From: Zygnema cylindricum
Taxonomy: Eukaryota; Streptophyta; Zygnematophyceae; Zygnematales; Zygnemataceae
Length of the DNA: 64,000 nucleotides
Direction of reading: 5' to 3'
NCBI GenBank assembly: GCA_037447655.1
Contig: JBBHKE010000176.1
Location: forward strand, 595,455 to 659,454
The first letter of the stretch is position 1, and every line of letters begins with the position of its first letter. Made by a program: the position numbers and the translations under genes. Positions 45,179 to 57,450 of the stretch are shown here, piece after piece. The notes beneath the pieces were generated by a model that saw only the letters and a program-made list of their open reading frames with translations, was not told where the DNA came from and ran no database searches.

Positions 45179-46218
45179 TGTAGAAACTAATGGATTTATT
45201 AGTATTTTCTAGGTCTAAATAGAAATAGAAAGAAGCCGAGGCAGTCTACCTCTAACTTCTCTCTCCAACTCTCAAACTTGTCGCAGTCACTGAGACATTG
45301 GAGAGGAAGCTAGAGCCATGGCTACCTTGGCTATCCTAAGGTTTACGGGAATTTTATTCTAGGGTTTATTTATTTATCTAAAAGATATGTGCCGGCAGCG
45401 GGATTTGATCACTGTACCTACCGGCCGGCATTGGGAAGTAGCCGGTAGCCTTAGCCGTTAAGTCTAGGATTAGTGTTAGGTACTATATAGTTCGATAATT
45501 ATTTAAATGTGTACACGTACGATAAATTCATTTAACTGTTACGGATTACGGGATACATAGATCCGGTACGGATAACGATACGGATTACGAATCAATACCG
45601 CGCATTTGTTTCGGAAGTGAAATAAATACCGCGCATGTATTTATTACGGCCACGATTAAATCTGAATTTAATCGGACGGCCGGGATTAGCGCCGAGATCG
45701 CGGAGGAAGATTTCGGCGGTTTGTGGCCATCGCCACATCGGATGACGCGTGGCGAAATTCCGTTGGATTGTGGAATCTCCGGAGATTACGGCACCGAATT
45801 CGGATTTGACATGTGTCGACATTTTGGCCATGTCGTACAATGTCCGTACATAAAGTACACCGGCGGCTGTACTTTTACGTACGGAACTCAATTCTGATTG
45901 GTTCCGTACATCAGTAGATAGAGTCTGTGAGAGAGATAGGACTTAGAAAAATTAGAAGATAGGACCCTCTCTCCCAGAGAGCTTCTGTACAAAAGGTCAA
46001 CTTTGACCCTCCATAACTTACTGCTCAGGGGAGCAAATTCAGAGATTCTTTTTGCTACCGACTCAGGGGAGTCTTGTCTTCACAGGGGTGCAGTTGGTCA
46101 GGGTATTTGTCTGCCAGGGTGGCAGTTATTTTTGCTGGAACACAAAGGGGTCAGAATTATCCTAGAGGCTTCTTGGAAGCTGTCTACTCTGAGGACTTAT
46201 GGAGGTCTCAGAGTTTCA
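45179..46218 (+). repeat. Element D 3' LTR
   Basis: 1040 bp, preceded by ATAAGGGGAG and followed by the duplication AATAG. Nearly identical to the 5' LTR. An antisense 99-codon open frame is identical in both LTRs, but I see no reason to call it a gene. Confidence 0.95.
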
Positions 46219-46223
46219 AATAG

Positions 46224-46385
46224 CTGAGTTGCTACACTCCTATACTGCCATGCTGCGCTAGTCCGACAGCAGGAATGTAGTGGGACTATGTGACTTGCTA
46301 AAATTGCTACGTTGCTATGCTGCGATGCTTCGCTAGTTCGACATTGCAACTGCGTTGGCATAATGAGTCTAAAGCATTAGGGGAG
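46224..46385 (+). other. Element E 3' untranslated segment
   Basis: The tail of E between its pol stop codon (used by D as target) and its 3' LTR. Rich in GTTGCTA/GCTGCG words (TTGCTACGTTGCTATGCTGCG) and ending in the polypurine tract ATTAGGGGAG. No coding sequence. Confidence 0.8.
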
Positions 46386-47314
46386 TGTTGGTTTTTGAAA
46401 GCTTAAGTCTCAACAAATTTATAGGACGGCGGGAAAATAAATCTATAGGGACACGCGTCCTCACTTAAAGCACAGTGAATGTTTTAATGGTACCGACACC
46501 ATCATTGGAACAGCGCACTTGCGACGCAGATAAAACAAGCGTAGCTGCGGTTGATTCTTGATTTGGTTCGTACGCACGAACGCACCCAGTGACGCAACAA
46601 GACAAACCCAGCTCCAGCTATTTTTGGTATGAGACAACGCAGCTGCTGCGAAGCTGCAAATAGTCGAATGTTATCTGGAACTGGACTACGTTGCTACTGT
46701 TGAACACGATCGAGTCAACCAACGAGATTCGCAGATGACTTATCGACAGATAACTTTACAACAACTGAGTGGACACATCCGGACAAACGTAACTAGCCGG
46801 CAGCGAGTATTTATACAAACACTTAGTACGGATTCTCAATAATATTACTTGTATAGTCGTAAATTAGTTTTAGCGTGATTAGGAGTAACTAGATCTCAGT
46901 GGTAGTTTTATGTTTTGACATATCTCTTAGGACCACCTGTATCGGCGGTACATCACTATGTAATAGGACAACTAAAAGTAGATACTCACTAAGAGTATAA
47001 GAGTTAGGACTTAGAATGTATTTTGTATCCACACTTCCAGACTGTGTAATCTGTATATTGTTTTTGGGAAACTTCTGAGTTGCATATCTTGGTGTATGTT
47101 GGATCAATAGTGCTGAAACTTTGGGAGTTGTCACACTTTGTGATACACTATACTGTAGTATAACTTGAAGATGTTTTTGGACCATTGTGTCAACTTAATT
47201 GAGCTGTAGAAAGCAGCTGTTTGATAAGATTCTTGGTAAGCTTATGTGTTGAATTATGTCTACTTCTACTACTACTGCTGATGCTCCACCTGCTCCAATT
47301 GTCGTGGAACAACA
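46386..47314 (+). repeat. Element E 3' LTR
   Basis: 929 bp, TGTTGGTTTTTG...GGAACAACA followed by the duplication CAAAG (47315-47319). Many substitutions relative to the 5' LTR, so E is clearly older than D. Confidence 0.9.
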
Positions 47315-47319
47315 CAAAG

Positions 47320-49400
47320 AGGTGCCTATGTTAACCAACTCTAGCAATCTAGACAGCCCTAGCAGCAACCCGCATGGTTGCCAATCCCAACCTTTGTACC
47401 ACCCTTCTTAACATCTAGAGACTCCTCTACAGCGAGAGGAACGAGCCTACGATGAAGGAATTCACGGAATTCTGATGTTTGAAGAACGTGACTCCGCACA
47501 CCCTCTTTAACCGACTCTCCAACCTTTGTCAGAAGACAAAGTTGTCCACTATTGATCTTTTGGCGATGGCAACCAAATATTTCATCGCAGTCCGTAATTC
47601 TTTGCGCAAACAGGGCAAACTGCTTTGAATAATTTGATTGCCAGACACGCAATTCATGACATTAATCCCTCAACTAAGGACATTTCCCTGGTTGCGGTGA
47701 AGTTCTACGATCACTTCGTCCACAGTGAGACAAGGGAAAATGCGGTGATCAGCAAAGCCCGCGCAAATTTTGCAAGATTTGTCGAGGAGATCTCCTTCAG
47801 TGAGAAGGAAAAGGATAAATTTCAAGCTTTGTGGAATTTCAAAGGGAAGCAAGTGGATGTTAGCGGGTCAAAATTGGCAATAGGAGTAGACGACAAAGTT
47901 TTTCTTTACAATTGCCTAAACTGTCAACAATCTCGTCAGGGGTGGGAGCACTACACACGGAATCTTAAACCGAAGCTGGCTTTGAAGCGAAATGAATGGG
48001 AAAAAGAGCGTGCAGAAAGGACTCGGAAGTAGCAAGAAAGGTTCAAAAGGGAAGGAGGGGGGGAGAGAACGCCAGAAACTAAGAACACTTACCGTCCAAT
48101 TTTCCGAGGAGAAACCGCCAAAATGTCGCAATCCTTAATGCGACAAATCAAACTTCCAAAGTTTGATGATGCCCAGATCTCAAGTGAAATCTGCAGTAAA
48201 TACATCTCCAAAGGAACAAAATGCGATCCTTGGGTTTTCCGCAGGCATATGGAAACGTAATGTTTCCGAAAGAATGGAGTTCCTAGAGAAATGATGCAGT
48301 TTGCCCTATTCACTAGAGAACGAGAATCTGCCATTAACCCTCTCCCACTTCAACTCCTCTACCCTTGAGGACGATGAGTTCCGCTTACCCAAGAGGAATC
48401 GGAGCGAGCACCAGTGGCTACAACAAGACTTACACTGGAATTCATCATCCAAAAGCAAAGGTTGTAATTGGCCGCAATGGCTATAGAGTTTGCTATCCTC
48501 CGCTTTGGATCATCTTCTCGACCTGCTTTGCTAACTGCAACACAACAACTCCAAAAACATGAACAGGAGTTGTTACCAAAACTCGCGGAGCTTGAGCTTC
48601 TAAGCATAACGGGTGATAATGATGAGGACTTATTAGGGTGGGATCTGAAACCCCCAAGTGCCCACCATGCCCAAACTTTCCAGTCTGGAGCTTGAAATGT
48701 TGGGGTGGGAGATAGCCGCCGACAACTCCGCAATTCCACCTTGATTCAAAGACAGGACAGGCAAAAAATGGGTTAGAGGGACCACAAACAGAAAGCTACC
48801 GGTCCTTTGTCCTTTACTCCCCGAGAAATAATTATGAACAACAACATTGGCCTCAAAATCAAACCCATTCATCCGCCATCTCTTCCTCCCAAACCTAAAT
48901 TGCCTCCCAGTTTCAAGAACTACCAGAGCGAGTACAATAACGGGAAAAGGAGTCACTGGAACGAAAGAAAAAAGACAATCAGGACTGGTACGAGAGATAC
49001 ATGGCAGAATGCCTAGAAGATGACACTCCCCAAACTCCGCCAATCCCAGATTTTGGCTCCAAGAACAATGAGGAAGAAGGACAGTATAAGGATCTGCACA
49101 AACCAGATTCACTCCCATCTTCAGCGAAAGGTACCATTCTTTCCTCCAAACCGGATGTCATGCTAGTGCGGCACCTCATGCCCTACGCCCTCACCCACGT
49201 ATAAACTCTAGCATCCTTCCACAAACTACCCAAAGAAATCCTAATTCAAGCATTGGGAGAAGGAATCCACTCTGGAAAAGGGAGGGGCGACAAGGCCAGT
49301 TCGCCAACCGCAGTCGTTTTGTTCCCAGATCCGAAAACCCCTATAGTGGATAGGGACTACAAAGCCTTATCACTTGCTGCTATACTTAACCCAACATGAA
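47320..49400 (+). pseudogene. Element G gag, second part
   Basis: Continues the G gag after E. The best open stretch (47625-48032, 135 codons) reads MNNLIARHAIHDINPSTKD ... ARANFARFVEEISFSEKEKD and ends in a basic region. 48033-49200 has shorter open pieces in changing frames, with Pro- and acid-rich linker-like sequence (EDDTPQTPPIPDFGSKNNEEEG at 49010-49080). No zinc knuckle was found. It is assigned by position between the G LTR and protease; the sequence alone does not identify it. Confidence 0.5.
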
Positions 49401-50340
49401 ACTTCAAGCTCAACGGGTACGGAGGATACCAGGACGTTGTGGTCGACACAAGAGCGCTCCCCAATCTCATCACCACCTCTTAGTGTTGGGTATTGAGGAT
49501 CTATTGCCGATATTTGATATATATCGAATTTTAGGTTCCCAATAATCGATATATCAAGACCATGTACAGAGCTAAATATCCAGATTTTTTTATTTTTTTA
49601 CGGATTATTTTTTTCAAAAAGCCCCTCCCCTCCTCCCCCACCGTGAGGAATCCGAGGGGCTCGTACGATTTTGCGTACGATCAACCGTACGCTCCCTGTA
49701 GAGTACCTATACGGTAGCTGTACGGACACTCATTTATTGTGATATATATCGCGAAAAATTATGTTGGTCGCGGTACGATATATCAAGAACTTTGCTCAAT
49801 CGATATTCGATATATCGAATATCAAAATTATCGCGATATGAAACTACCCGATACCCAACACTACCACCTTCGCTTTGTAGAAAATGACCAACGTATCTGG
49901 CGTGAAATCTGCCCAAGCAATAACTACTTAAGCACCGTAAGAAATGGCAATCACCGCGTCCATGGGATTATCAAAGCTATATAAATCGAGTTTTCTGACA
50001 AGGGAGGCCAACGGGTGAAAATTGAGCTTCCCTTCTTAGTGGTGGTAGGGACCCAATTCGAAATTCTATTAGGAATGGATACGTGGTCCTGGCTAAATAT
50101 GAGTTGAAGTGTGTGGAAAGAGCAATGTACCATTCAGGCTTCCGCAAATCCCGAAGGAACCAAAGTGGTGGTTCCTTTGGATTTATGGAATCAAGGGCAG
50201 ACAAATTTCCTGGTGTGTGGTTGCTACCCGGTGTATACTACATCCTCTCTGACAAAATTGTTTGGTAGTTCCACAGATATAGCCAAAGAAATCTAGCAAT
50301 TCCCCATTTCCAAGCAGTGGGAAGAGGAATAGAAGAATAG
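49400..50340 (+). pseudogene. Element G aspartic protease, split by a MITE
   Basis: The active-site segment DVVVDTRALPNLITTS (about 49436-49480) corresponds to the DTGA loop of retroviral-type proteases with Gly replaced by Arg. It is interrupted by the MITE at 49481-49863 and continues with TTFAL...NDQRIWREI. Further on, ELPFLVVVGTQFEILLGMDTW (about 50023-50085) is the conserved C-terminal flap/ILGMD region of gypsy proteases. Stops are present in several places. Confidence 0.7.
49481..49863. mobile_element. hAT-like MITE, 383 bp
   Basis: Terminal inverted repeats TAGTGTTGGGTAT and ATACCCAACACTA (13 bp, perfect). The ends fit the YAGNG pattern of hAT transposons. The flanks CCACCTCT and CCACCTTC agree at 6 of 8 positions, consistent with a decayed 8-bp duplication. 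The interior has several palindromic CGATATATCG/GATATATATC words and no coding frame. It interrupts the G protease. Confidence 0.8.
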
Positions 50341-51799
50341 ATTACTACAGGTGGCAAAACTCTGACAGGGAGTGGATCAAACTTTCTCAACTTTACCAAT
50401 AAAGGAAGTCGTTTCTACACCCTTGTCTAATGCTTCCAAAACTAGGTTTGGTAACAAGGAATTCAACCGACATGTGGTGTCATTGACAGTCCCAGATTCT
50501 AGATTACGAATTTTATCTCTATTTTTTGGAATCAATTCGAATTTAGAAGTTGTTCTAAAAACAAGATATCGGGTAGTGTCATATACAGTTGTGGAGATAT
50601 TACAAGAGGCAAGGGCTGTCAGCGAACGTCGCCTTCACTAACTTCAATCCCTGCCTTTTTCAAAGCTCAACAGAGTCTTCCGCAAATTATAAAAAACATC
50701 ATGAAACCCCATCTAGCTAGTTTGGAAAGAATAGATCTAGTGATGGCAAGATGGCCTTGTTAGTGATACTCCCTAGCGAGACAAGGAAGAGGGCATCAAG
50801 ACCGCAGGAGCGGAACATTTTATCGGATGATCCAATTAATCTCGTGGATTTAACAACTCCAAGACCCACCGGTGGGGTACTTTTTGGAGAATGTCCACCA
50901 AGGATATGATTAATAGAAACACGTTGTGGACAGCTAGAATCAGATAACCCGAATTTTAGGAGCTCCCTTGGTTTTCGACGTTTCCCAGATGGAATCAAGA
51001 GCACATGGAGTCGCAGCATATTGGACCAATATGATCCCGATTCTAGTTCTCCAACAGGTATTGGATAATCAGACCCCCGACCTAAACAGTTTGATGTAGC
51101 AGATAATTGGGGAAGGTAGGATGGCCAGCCCTGTGATGCAACCCGACCGCTCCCCCTTCTTTCGGTGCAATCAACCAAGATTTCCACAATAGGCACTTCC
51201 CACATAGGTTTCTTTCCCACAAAGCCACGCATATAGGAAGGGAGAAGCGGGAATGATTTTTGACAGTAAAGAGGGTATCCCCACGCCATCGACAATCGCA
51301 AAACGAAAACAAGCCATGGGATTCCATAAAGGCACCACGGCAACACCCGGTATTTCTGAACCCTAAAGGTGCAGCCTTATTTGGTGAAGTATGCATTTGA
51401 ATTGCATCACATAGGTACTGAAGCACGCACTAGCTTTTCCCAATCTCTTGTCCCCAAAATCACAAGCTATTTACCTTCAAGCTCCTCATTTGTTAGCAAT
51501 GAAGGCAACTTTGCAACTTCAGGGGGGGGAGAGAAGGGAGGAGAAAAATTCACATTTCACCACCGCAGGTTTTCACAGTGGGGGGGGGGGGGGGGGGGGC
51601 TCAGATGGCCACAGCTTAGATGGCAACAGCTTAGCAAAAGTTGTCAGCAGTACTGTCCTAGCTAGAATGGTAGGGGCAAATCCACCGGTAAGGTTGGAAT
51701 TCGAGATTACCTCTTGGATATACCGCCGATGTTTTGGCTGCCAGAGAGCCTGAGAAAATTGATTAGACCCTGGGGAAGCAGTTGGCCCCTTAGCAGAAT
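50341..51799 (+). pseudogene. Element G protease-RT linker region
   Basis: Read on plus, short open pieces in changing frames continue G (50372-50641; ETRKRASRPQERNILSDDPI and VDLTTPRPTGGVLFGE near 50780-50890; 51369-51665). No domain was recognised. The 209-codon minus frame at 51346-50717 is antisense to this and is not supported. A run of 20 G lies at 51580-51599. Confidence 0.4.
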
Positions 51800-52038
51800 G
51801 CGCGATTTTCCAAAATGTTGATTGAAAACAAGCATGTGTTCTCATGCTCAGAAACAGATGGCGGTATCTACAAAGAAAAACCTTTCTGAATTGAATTGAT
51901 CAACGAGATAGCTACTATTTGGCAGAAGCAGTATCCTCTCAGCTTCAGAAAGAAGGAATTCATCACAGATAAATTCTAGACTTTGGTGGAAGTCGGATTG
52001 GTTTAGGAAAGTACAGGACTTCATGGGTTCGCCTCTAT
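51800..52038 (+). pseudogene. Element G reverse transcriptase, N-terminal part
   Basis: Reads NKHVFSCSETDGGIYKEKPF, ATIWQKQYPLSFRKKEFI and TLVEVGLV...STGLHGFASM, with several stops. This is the H-x-F-s/DTG...P.R...K..i...L..G.I..S.S.WASP region of gypsy RTs. It is cut at 52038 by the TRIM (duplication GACAG) and continues at 58998 with TVLPPNKDSSGKTVDFHICG. Confidence 0.7.
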
Positions 52039-52075
52039 GACAGTGTTGATTTCTGTGAAATCCGGGATTCGATAT

Positions 52076-53102
52076 TGTAGAAATTAATAGTCTTTTAAAG
52101 TATTTTCTAGGTCTGAAAAGAAATAAGAAAGAAGCCAAGGCAATCTACCTCTAACTTCTCTCTCCAACTTCTCAAACTTGTCGTAGTCACTGAGAAATTG
52201 GAGAGGGAGTTAGAGCCATGGCTACCTAGGCTATCCAGAGGTTTACGGGAAAATATATTTTAGTTAGGGGTTTTATTTACTAAAAGATATATGCCGGCCA
52301 CACGATTAGATCCTGGTACCTACCGGCCGGCAGACTGCCGATAACTGTGAGCCTAAGCCGTTAAGTCTAGAATCAATGTTATGTACTATGACGTTTGATA
52401 ATTAATTAAACACTTATACGTAGGATAGTTCATTTAACTGAAATAGTTTTACGGGAGACATAGATCCAGTAATGTAAAAGTACGGATTACAATACTGATT
52501 TGAAAAGAATACCGCACATTTATTTATTACGGCTACGATTAAATGTGAATTTAATCAGACGACCGAAATTAAACATCGAGATCGCGGAAGAGAATTTCCG
52601 CGGTTTTTGATCATAGCCACATCGGATGACACGTGGCGGAATGACATTGGATCGCGGCATCTCCGAGGATTAAGGGAGCGAATCCGTATATACCACGAGT
52701 CGACATCCAGGCCATGTCGTACAATGTTCGTATAGAAAGTACACCAGCAGCTATACTTTTGTGTACTGAAATGCAATCTGATTGGCTCCGTACATCAGTA
52801 GATAGAGTCTTTGAGAGAGATAGGACTTAGAAAAATTTGAAGATAGGACCCTCTCTCCCAGAGAGCTTCTATACCAAAGGTCAACTTTGACCCTCCATAA
52901 CTTACTGCTCAGGGGAGCATATTCAGAGATTCTTTTTGCTATCGACTCAGGGGATTCTTGCCTTCACATGGGTGACGTTGGTCAGAGTTATTGCCTGCTA
53001 AGGTGGCAGTTATTTTTGCTGAAACACAAAGGGGTCAAGGTTATCCTAGAGGCTTCTTGGAAGCTGTCCACTTTGAGGACTTATGGAGGTCTCAGAGTTT
53101 CA
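52076..53102 (+). repeat. Element F 5' LTR
   Basis: 1027 bp; the same block structure as D (GAGCCATGGCTACC, antisense tRNA-like module at 52291-52375, CTCTCTCCCAGAGAGCTTCT, GGTCAACTTTGACC, CATAACTTACTGCTCAGGGG). Confidence 0.92.
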
Positions 53103-54190
53103 GGTTATGGGACCACCCTCTAGGGTTCTAATGTTTAATGGAACTGGCTTCATATACTGGGAAAGTATGATGATAGGAGCTCTATGCGAAAAAAGGTTTT
53201 GGGGGATAGTGAGTGGACGGTTGGGGCGTCAATCAAGTCTTGGAATTCCTCTAGGGTTTGAAGGAAGCAGATTCACCAGAAAAGAGGATCCACCTTCAAC
53301 GCAAGAAACAAAAGTAGGAGAGGTGGTAAACAAAGGAAAGGAGAAGGAGGCGACCACACCAATAGCAACTGGTTCGGCATTCATGTCACCTATTCCGAGG
53401 AACGAGGAGAATGATATTGAAACCTGAACTTCAACAATATGGCGGCAAAGTACTTCATCCTACGCCATCTCACTTAAGGACTTGCATGTCCTCATTTGCA
53501 TGTAGAAAGGGCATCCGATCTTTAGATGGCTCTCATAGAGATGTACCAAAGTGCTACAATTCAGCAATAAGAGTTGGCTGATCAGAAAGTTAAGGAGTAT
53601 GTAAACAAATGGGGGAAGATGTTGGATTTTTGCAATGAGCTTGCTACACTCCTCATGGAGCTAGAGAGTGCGGGAAAAGATTTTAGTGAAAAAGAAAGGG
53701 TTAACTGTTTACTGATGAATTTACCCGATGAGTTCAGGAACATAGTCAACCATGTGCAAGACTTGTCGGACTCAAGGTGGATATGGAACTCAGTGGTAGG
53801 GATGATTTTCGTTCGGGAGAATACGATTGAGATCCGAAGGGGAGGAAAGAGTGGCCAAGCCTTGGCAACTGCCACCGATTGGAGGAACAAGGATTCCTGA
53901 AAACCGGTCGGAAATTATGGGGGGAGGGAGCAAAAAAATCAGACCGACGAGTTTGGACCAAGGGCTCCCAAAGGTTTATGTCATTTTTGTAAGAAACCTG
54001 GGCACTATATGGCAGAGTGCATTAAGCTAACCGAGCTTCGGTTAAAGGAGAGGCAGACTGGTGGTACCCCGAGAATAAAGAAAAAGGTCGTTGTGACACA
54101 GGTACATGAGGCGGAATCCAAGGACGAGGACAATGAGCTCCTTTTGGATGAGGAGTTGGAGGCAAAAACGAGGTCAAAATTCCACGAAGG
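53083..54190 (+). pseudogene. Element F gag
   Basis: Begins MEVSEFQVMGPPSRVLMFNG, with the first ATG in the LTR and the second in the primer site. Stop at 53425 after NDIET, where D has NDTETWDFNN, caused by a small deletion. Resumes at 53574 (MADQKVKEYVNKWGKMLDFC ... NTIEIRRGGK) to a stop at 53898. The zinc knuckle CHFCKKPGHYMAEC is intact near 53980-54020. An acidic linker (EAESKDEDNELLLDEELEAK) precedes the protease. Confidence 0.9.
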
Positions 54191-54199
54191 TAGAAATGT

Positions 54200-57100
54200 G
54201 CTTACAGTGGATTGAAAGGTGAAGCAGACACGATTGTAGATTCAGGTGCCTCCATGCACATGTGTAAGGATAGGCACCTGTTCACAAAGATAAGAAATAT
54301 TCCCACCGTAGAGATAGAGTACGAGGATGGGAGGATAGTCACCACTACTCTTGTAGGATCGGTAGATTTGAAAGTGTTAGTAGAAGGAAAGACATCCATA
54401 GTAACATTCTCCGATGTATTGTTTATTCCGGAGCTGAACAAAAACCTCATCTCTACATCCGTATTAGATGATAAGGGTTTATTTACTAGCACTAGGGAAG
54501 GAGTCTTTACTGCTAGTTTTGAGGAGGATGTCTATTTCATTGTTGAGAAAGGTAGCCATGGGATGTTTAGGCTGGTTTTAAGTAATGAAAAGAAGAAACT
54601 TTATTATGCTAGTGTTCATGATATTATGATGTGGCATAAGAGGCTTGGGCATGTGAATCTCGACAAACTAAGAGAGATGAAAAAGATGGGAGTGGTGGAA
54701 GGGATTAAGTTTAGTGAGAATGATAATATAAGTGATTGTAGTGGATGTGCTCAAGGTAAAACACACAGATTACCCTTTCCTAAAACAACCATCTATAAGG
54801 GAGAAAAAATTCTAGATCTTGTACACACAGATATTTGTGGACCGGCTAAAGTGCCCTCACCAGAGGGGAAGAGATTTATGATGACTATCACTGAAGATTA
54901 GTCTCGGTATTCCCGAGTGTATTTTTTGAAAAACAAGTCCGAAGCTCAGGATTGTTTTAGACAATATAAAACATGGAGCGAAAAACTCCATGAAACTCCA
55001 ATCAAGAGAGTAAGGAGTGACAATGGTGGAGAGTATACTTCTAACCAGTTTGAGGATTTTCTGAGGGAAGATGGGGTCCAACACCAAAAGACAGTCCCAG
55101 AAAACCCGGAACAGAATGGGGTAGCTGAAAGGTTAAATAGAACACTAAGTGATAGTGCTAGAAGAATGTTGTCAGATAAAAAGATAGAAAAAAGGTTTTG
55201 GGTAGAAGCAATGAACTGTACTAATTACGTCAAAAATAGAGTTCTCAGTTCAGCTATAAAAGATGAAACACCTAATGAGAGATGGACAGGCTGGAAACCA
55301 GACATATCTCACTTAAAGGTTTTCGGCAGTCAAGTATTCAGTCTAGATATGGATCGGTGTAATTCGAAGCTAGATCCTAAAAGAAAACCGGGATACTTAT
55401 TAGGATATGATGAGGATGTTAAAGGATATAGAGTTTATGATCTAAAAAAGGAAGATATAATCTTAGTAAAGCATCTAGTAGTTATGGATGAAGGAAAGTC
55501 TGTGGATCCCTTCAAATATACAAAGTCAGTAAAAATCAGATTTGAGTCAGAAAATTTCGATGACTTTGAGCTTCCTAACTATCCAGGTTTTAGAGAAGAT
55601 GACATTATTGCAGATACAAATCAGACCGAAAAAGACTCGATTGTGGAAACTCCAGTGACAACTCTACCCGAAGCGGAAGACGTGGTGGAAATTGATTCGG
55701 AATCAGGGGATAGGGGAGAAGCCGAGTTTGTTCGAAAGAATCCACGAGAACCATCTATTCCGGCCTCAGATTTTGAGGGGGGGAGGAGAAGTAGCAAAAG
55801 ACTGCAAGAAAAACAGGTTAATAACAAGGTAACTAAATTATTTCATCAAGATGAACCTCAAACGTATGGGGAGACAATGACTTGTCTAGAAAGAAACCGG
55901 TGGAAGACAGCCATCAATGAGGAGATGGCCTCAATTATGGCAACTGATACTTGGGAGCTGGTGGATTGTCCACCTAACCGAAAACCAATCGGTTGTAAGT
56001 GGGTTTTCAAATTAAAACTGAACCCAGGTAACACAATCGAGTGCTACAAGGCCCGACTAGTGGCAAAGGGATTTACACAAAAGGAGGGAATTGACTACGA
56101 GGAAACCTTTGCTCGGTGGTCAGATTTCCCTCCGTCCTCATACTTCTCAGTTTAGCAGTAGCGCAAGACATGGAAGTGCACCAGATGGACATCAAGACAG
56201 CCTTTTTGCATGGAGAATTGGAAGAGGAGATCTTCATGCGACAACCCGAAGAGTTTGTGGAGGAAGGAGAGGAGAGTAAGGTATGCCGGCTGATTAAATC
56301 TCTTTATGGTTTGAAACAGGCGCCTCGACAGTGGAATAAGAAGCTTGATGAGTTTCTTACCAGTCAAGGATATATCCAGATCAGCTCAGATCACTCAATC
56401 TATGTTTTTGAAGATGTGGAAGGTTTTATATTTATTGCAATTAATGTTGAAGATTTTCTTGTCTTAAGTAAATCAATGGAAAAAATTAATAATTGAAAAC
56501 AGATCTTAAGGGGAGATTTGAAATGAAGGATATGGGGGAAGCAAAATATATTTTGGGAATTCAAGTAGAGAGAGACCGAAAAAGGAAAATTATAAGATTG
56601 ACTCAAAAGGAAGCAATAGGGAACATGCTTGAAAATTTTCAAATGGATAAAGCTAATTGTTGTACAATTCCAATGGAGTTGAAGAAGGGAAGTAAGCGGA
56701 GTGAGGAAGAAGGAGTCAAAGTCTTAGACGAGGAATTATCTCCTGAAAAACAGAAGTTCATGCAAACTATTCCTTACACTTAAGTAGTGGGAAGTCTAAT
56801 CTATTTTATGAATTGTACCCGGGCGGATTTAGCTGCAGCTGTAGGAGTGCTAAGTAGAAGTCTAAATGCTCCCACTAAGAGGGATTGGGAGGCAGCTAAG
56901 AGAGTCCATAGATATTTGATAGGAACTAGGGATCTATGGTTGCATTTGGGTGGGGAGAATACTGACATCACTACTTGGAGTGATGCCAGTTATGGTGATG
57001 CTCCGATGAGGAGATGCACTTCTGGATATGTATTATATGTGGGTGATGGGGTTTGCTGTTGGAGTAGCAAACAACAAAAAGTTATTGCTCAGCCCACCAT

Positions 57101-57437
57101 GGAGGCTGAGTATATAGCCTCTTGCTCTGCTGTAAAAGAATTGATGTGGGTCAAGTCTTTGCTTGGTGAGCTTGGTCACCTTAAGAGTGATGTGCAAAAA
57201 TTTTTATGTGATAATCAGGCAGCAATCGCTATTTTCGCCAATCCTAAACATCATTTTAAAGCAAAACACATGGATATTAGACTCAGTTTTGTTAGAGAGA
57301 AAGTAGAAAACAAAATAATCAGTTTAGAGTACCGACCAGATTGTGAGATGGTAACAGATATGATGACCAAACCTGTGCCTTCCCCTAAGCTAATTTTTTG
57401 CAGGGAAAAGTGTGGTTTGAAATTAAAGATTGACTAG
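54200..57437 (+). pseudogene. Element F pol (protease to RNase H)
   Basis: The protease site TIVDSGASMHMC is intact. 54212-54901 is open through the integrase zinc region (WHKRLGHVN...CSGCAQGK) to a TAG replacing the Trp of TDDW. 54917-56155 is open through the integrase core (RSDNGGEYTSNQFEDFL, NPEQNGVAERL) into RT. A one-base loss near 56113 (EETFAR for EETFAPVVR) shifts the frame. RT continues at 56116-56496, where the catalytic motif reads NVEDFL instead of YVDDLL, so RT would be inactive. A further shift near 56490 and a stop near 56781 precede RNase H (56787-57437). Confidence 0.92.
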
Positions 57438-57450
57438 AAAATAAGGGGAG

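Larger units (their letters stand above)
39787..46218 (+). mobile_element. Copia element D, youngest and nearly intact
   Basis: 6,432 bp with 1040-bp LTRs at 39787-40826 and 45179-46218, flanked by the exact duplication AATAG (39782-39786, 46219-46223). The target includes the stop codon of E's pol. By eye the LTRs differ at about two positions (CACACATACG versus CACACGTACG near 40127/45519; ACAGAGGGG versus ACAAAGGGG near 40752/46144). It has the primer site GGTTATGGGCCCAC, one gag-pol frame with a single stop, and the polypurine tract AATAAGGGGAG. Confidence 0.97.
28518..47314 (+). mobile_element. Copia element E, interrupted by elements C and D
   Basis: LTRs lie at 28518-29445 and 46386-47314 (928 and 929 bp), both starting TGTTGGTTTTTG and ending GGAACAACA, flanked by the 5-bp duplication CAAAG. 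Body order is gag, protease and integrase start, [C inserted], integrase, RT, RNase H, [D inserted at the pol stop codon], 3' untranslated part (46224-46377), polypurine tract ATTAGGGGAG and 3' LTR. Without C and D it is about 6.2 kb. Its protein is the most divergent of the B-F group. Confidence 0.9.

Noticed and set aside
50717-51346. 209-codon minus-strand frame
   Set aside because: Antisense to the G protease-RT linker; the plus strand keeps recognisable G-like segments on both sides and the minus frame has no known motif.
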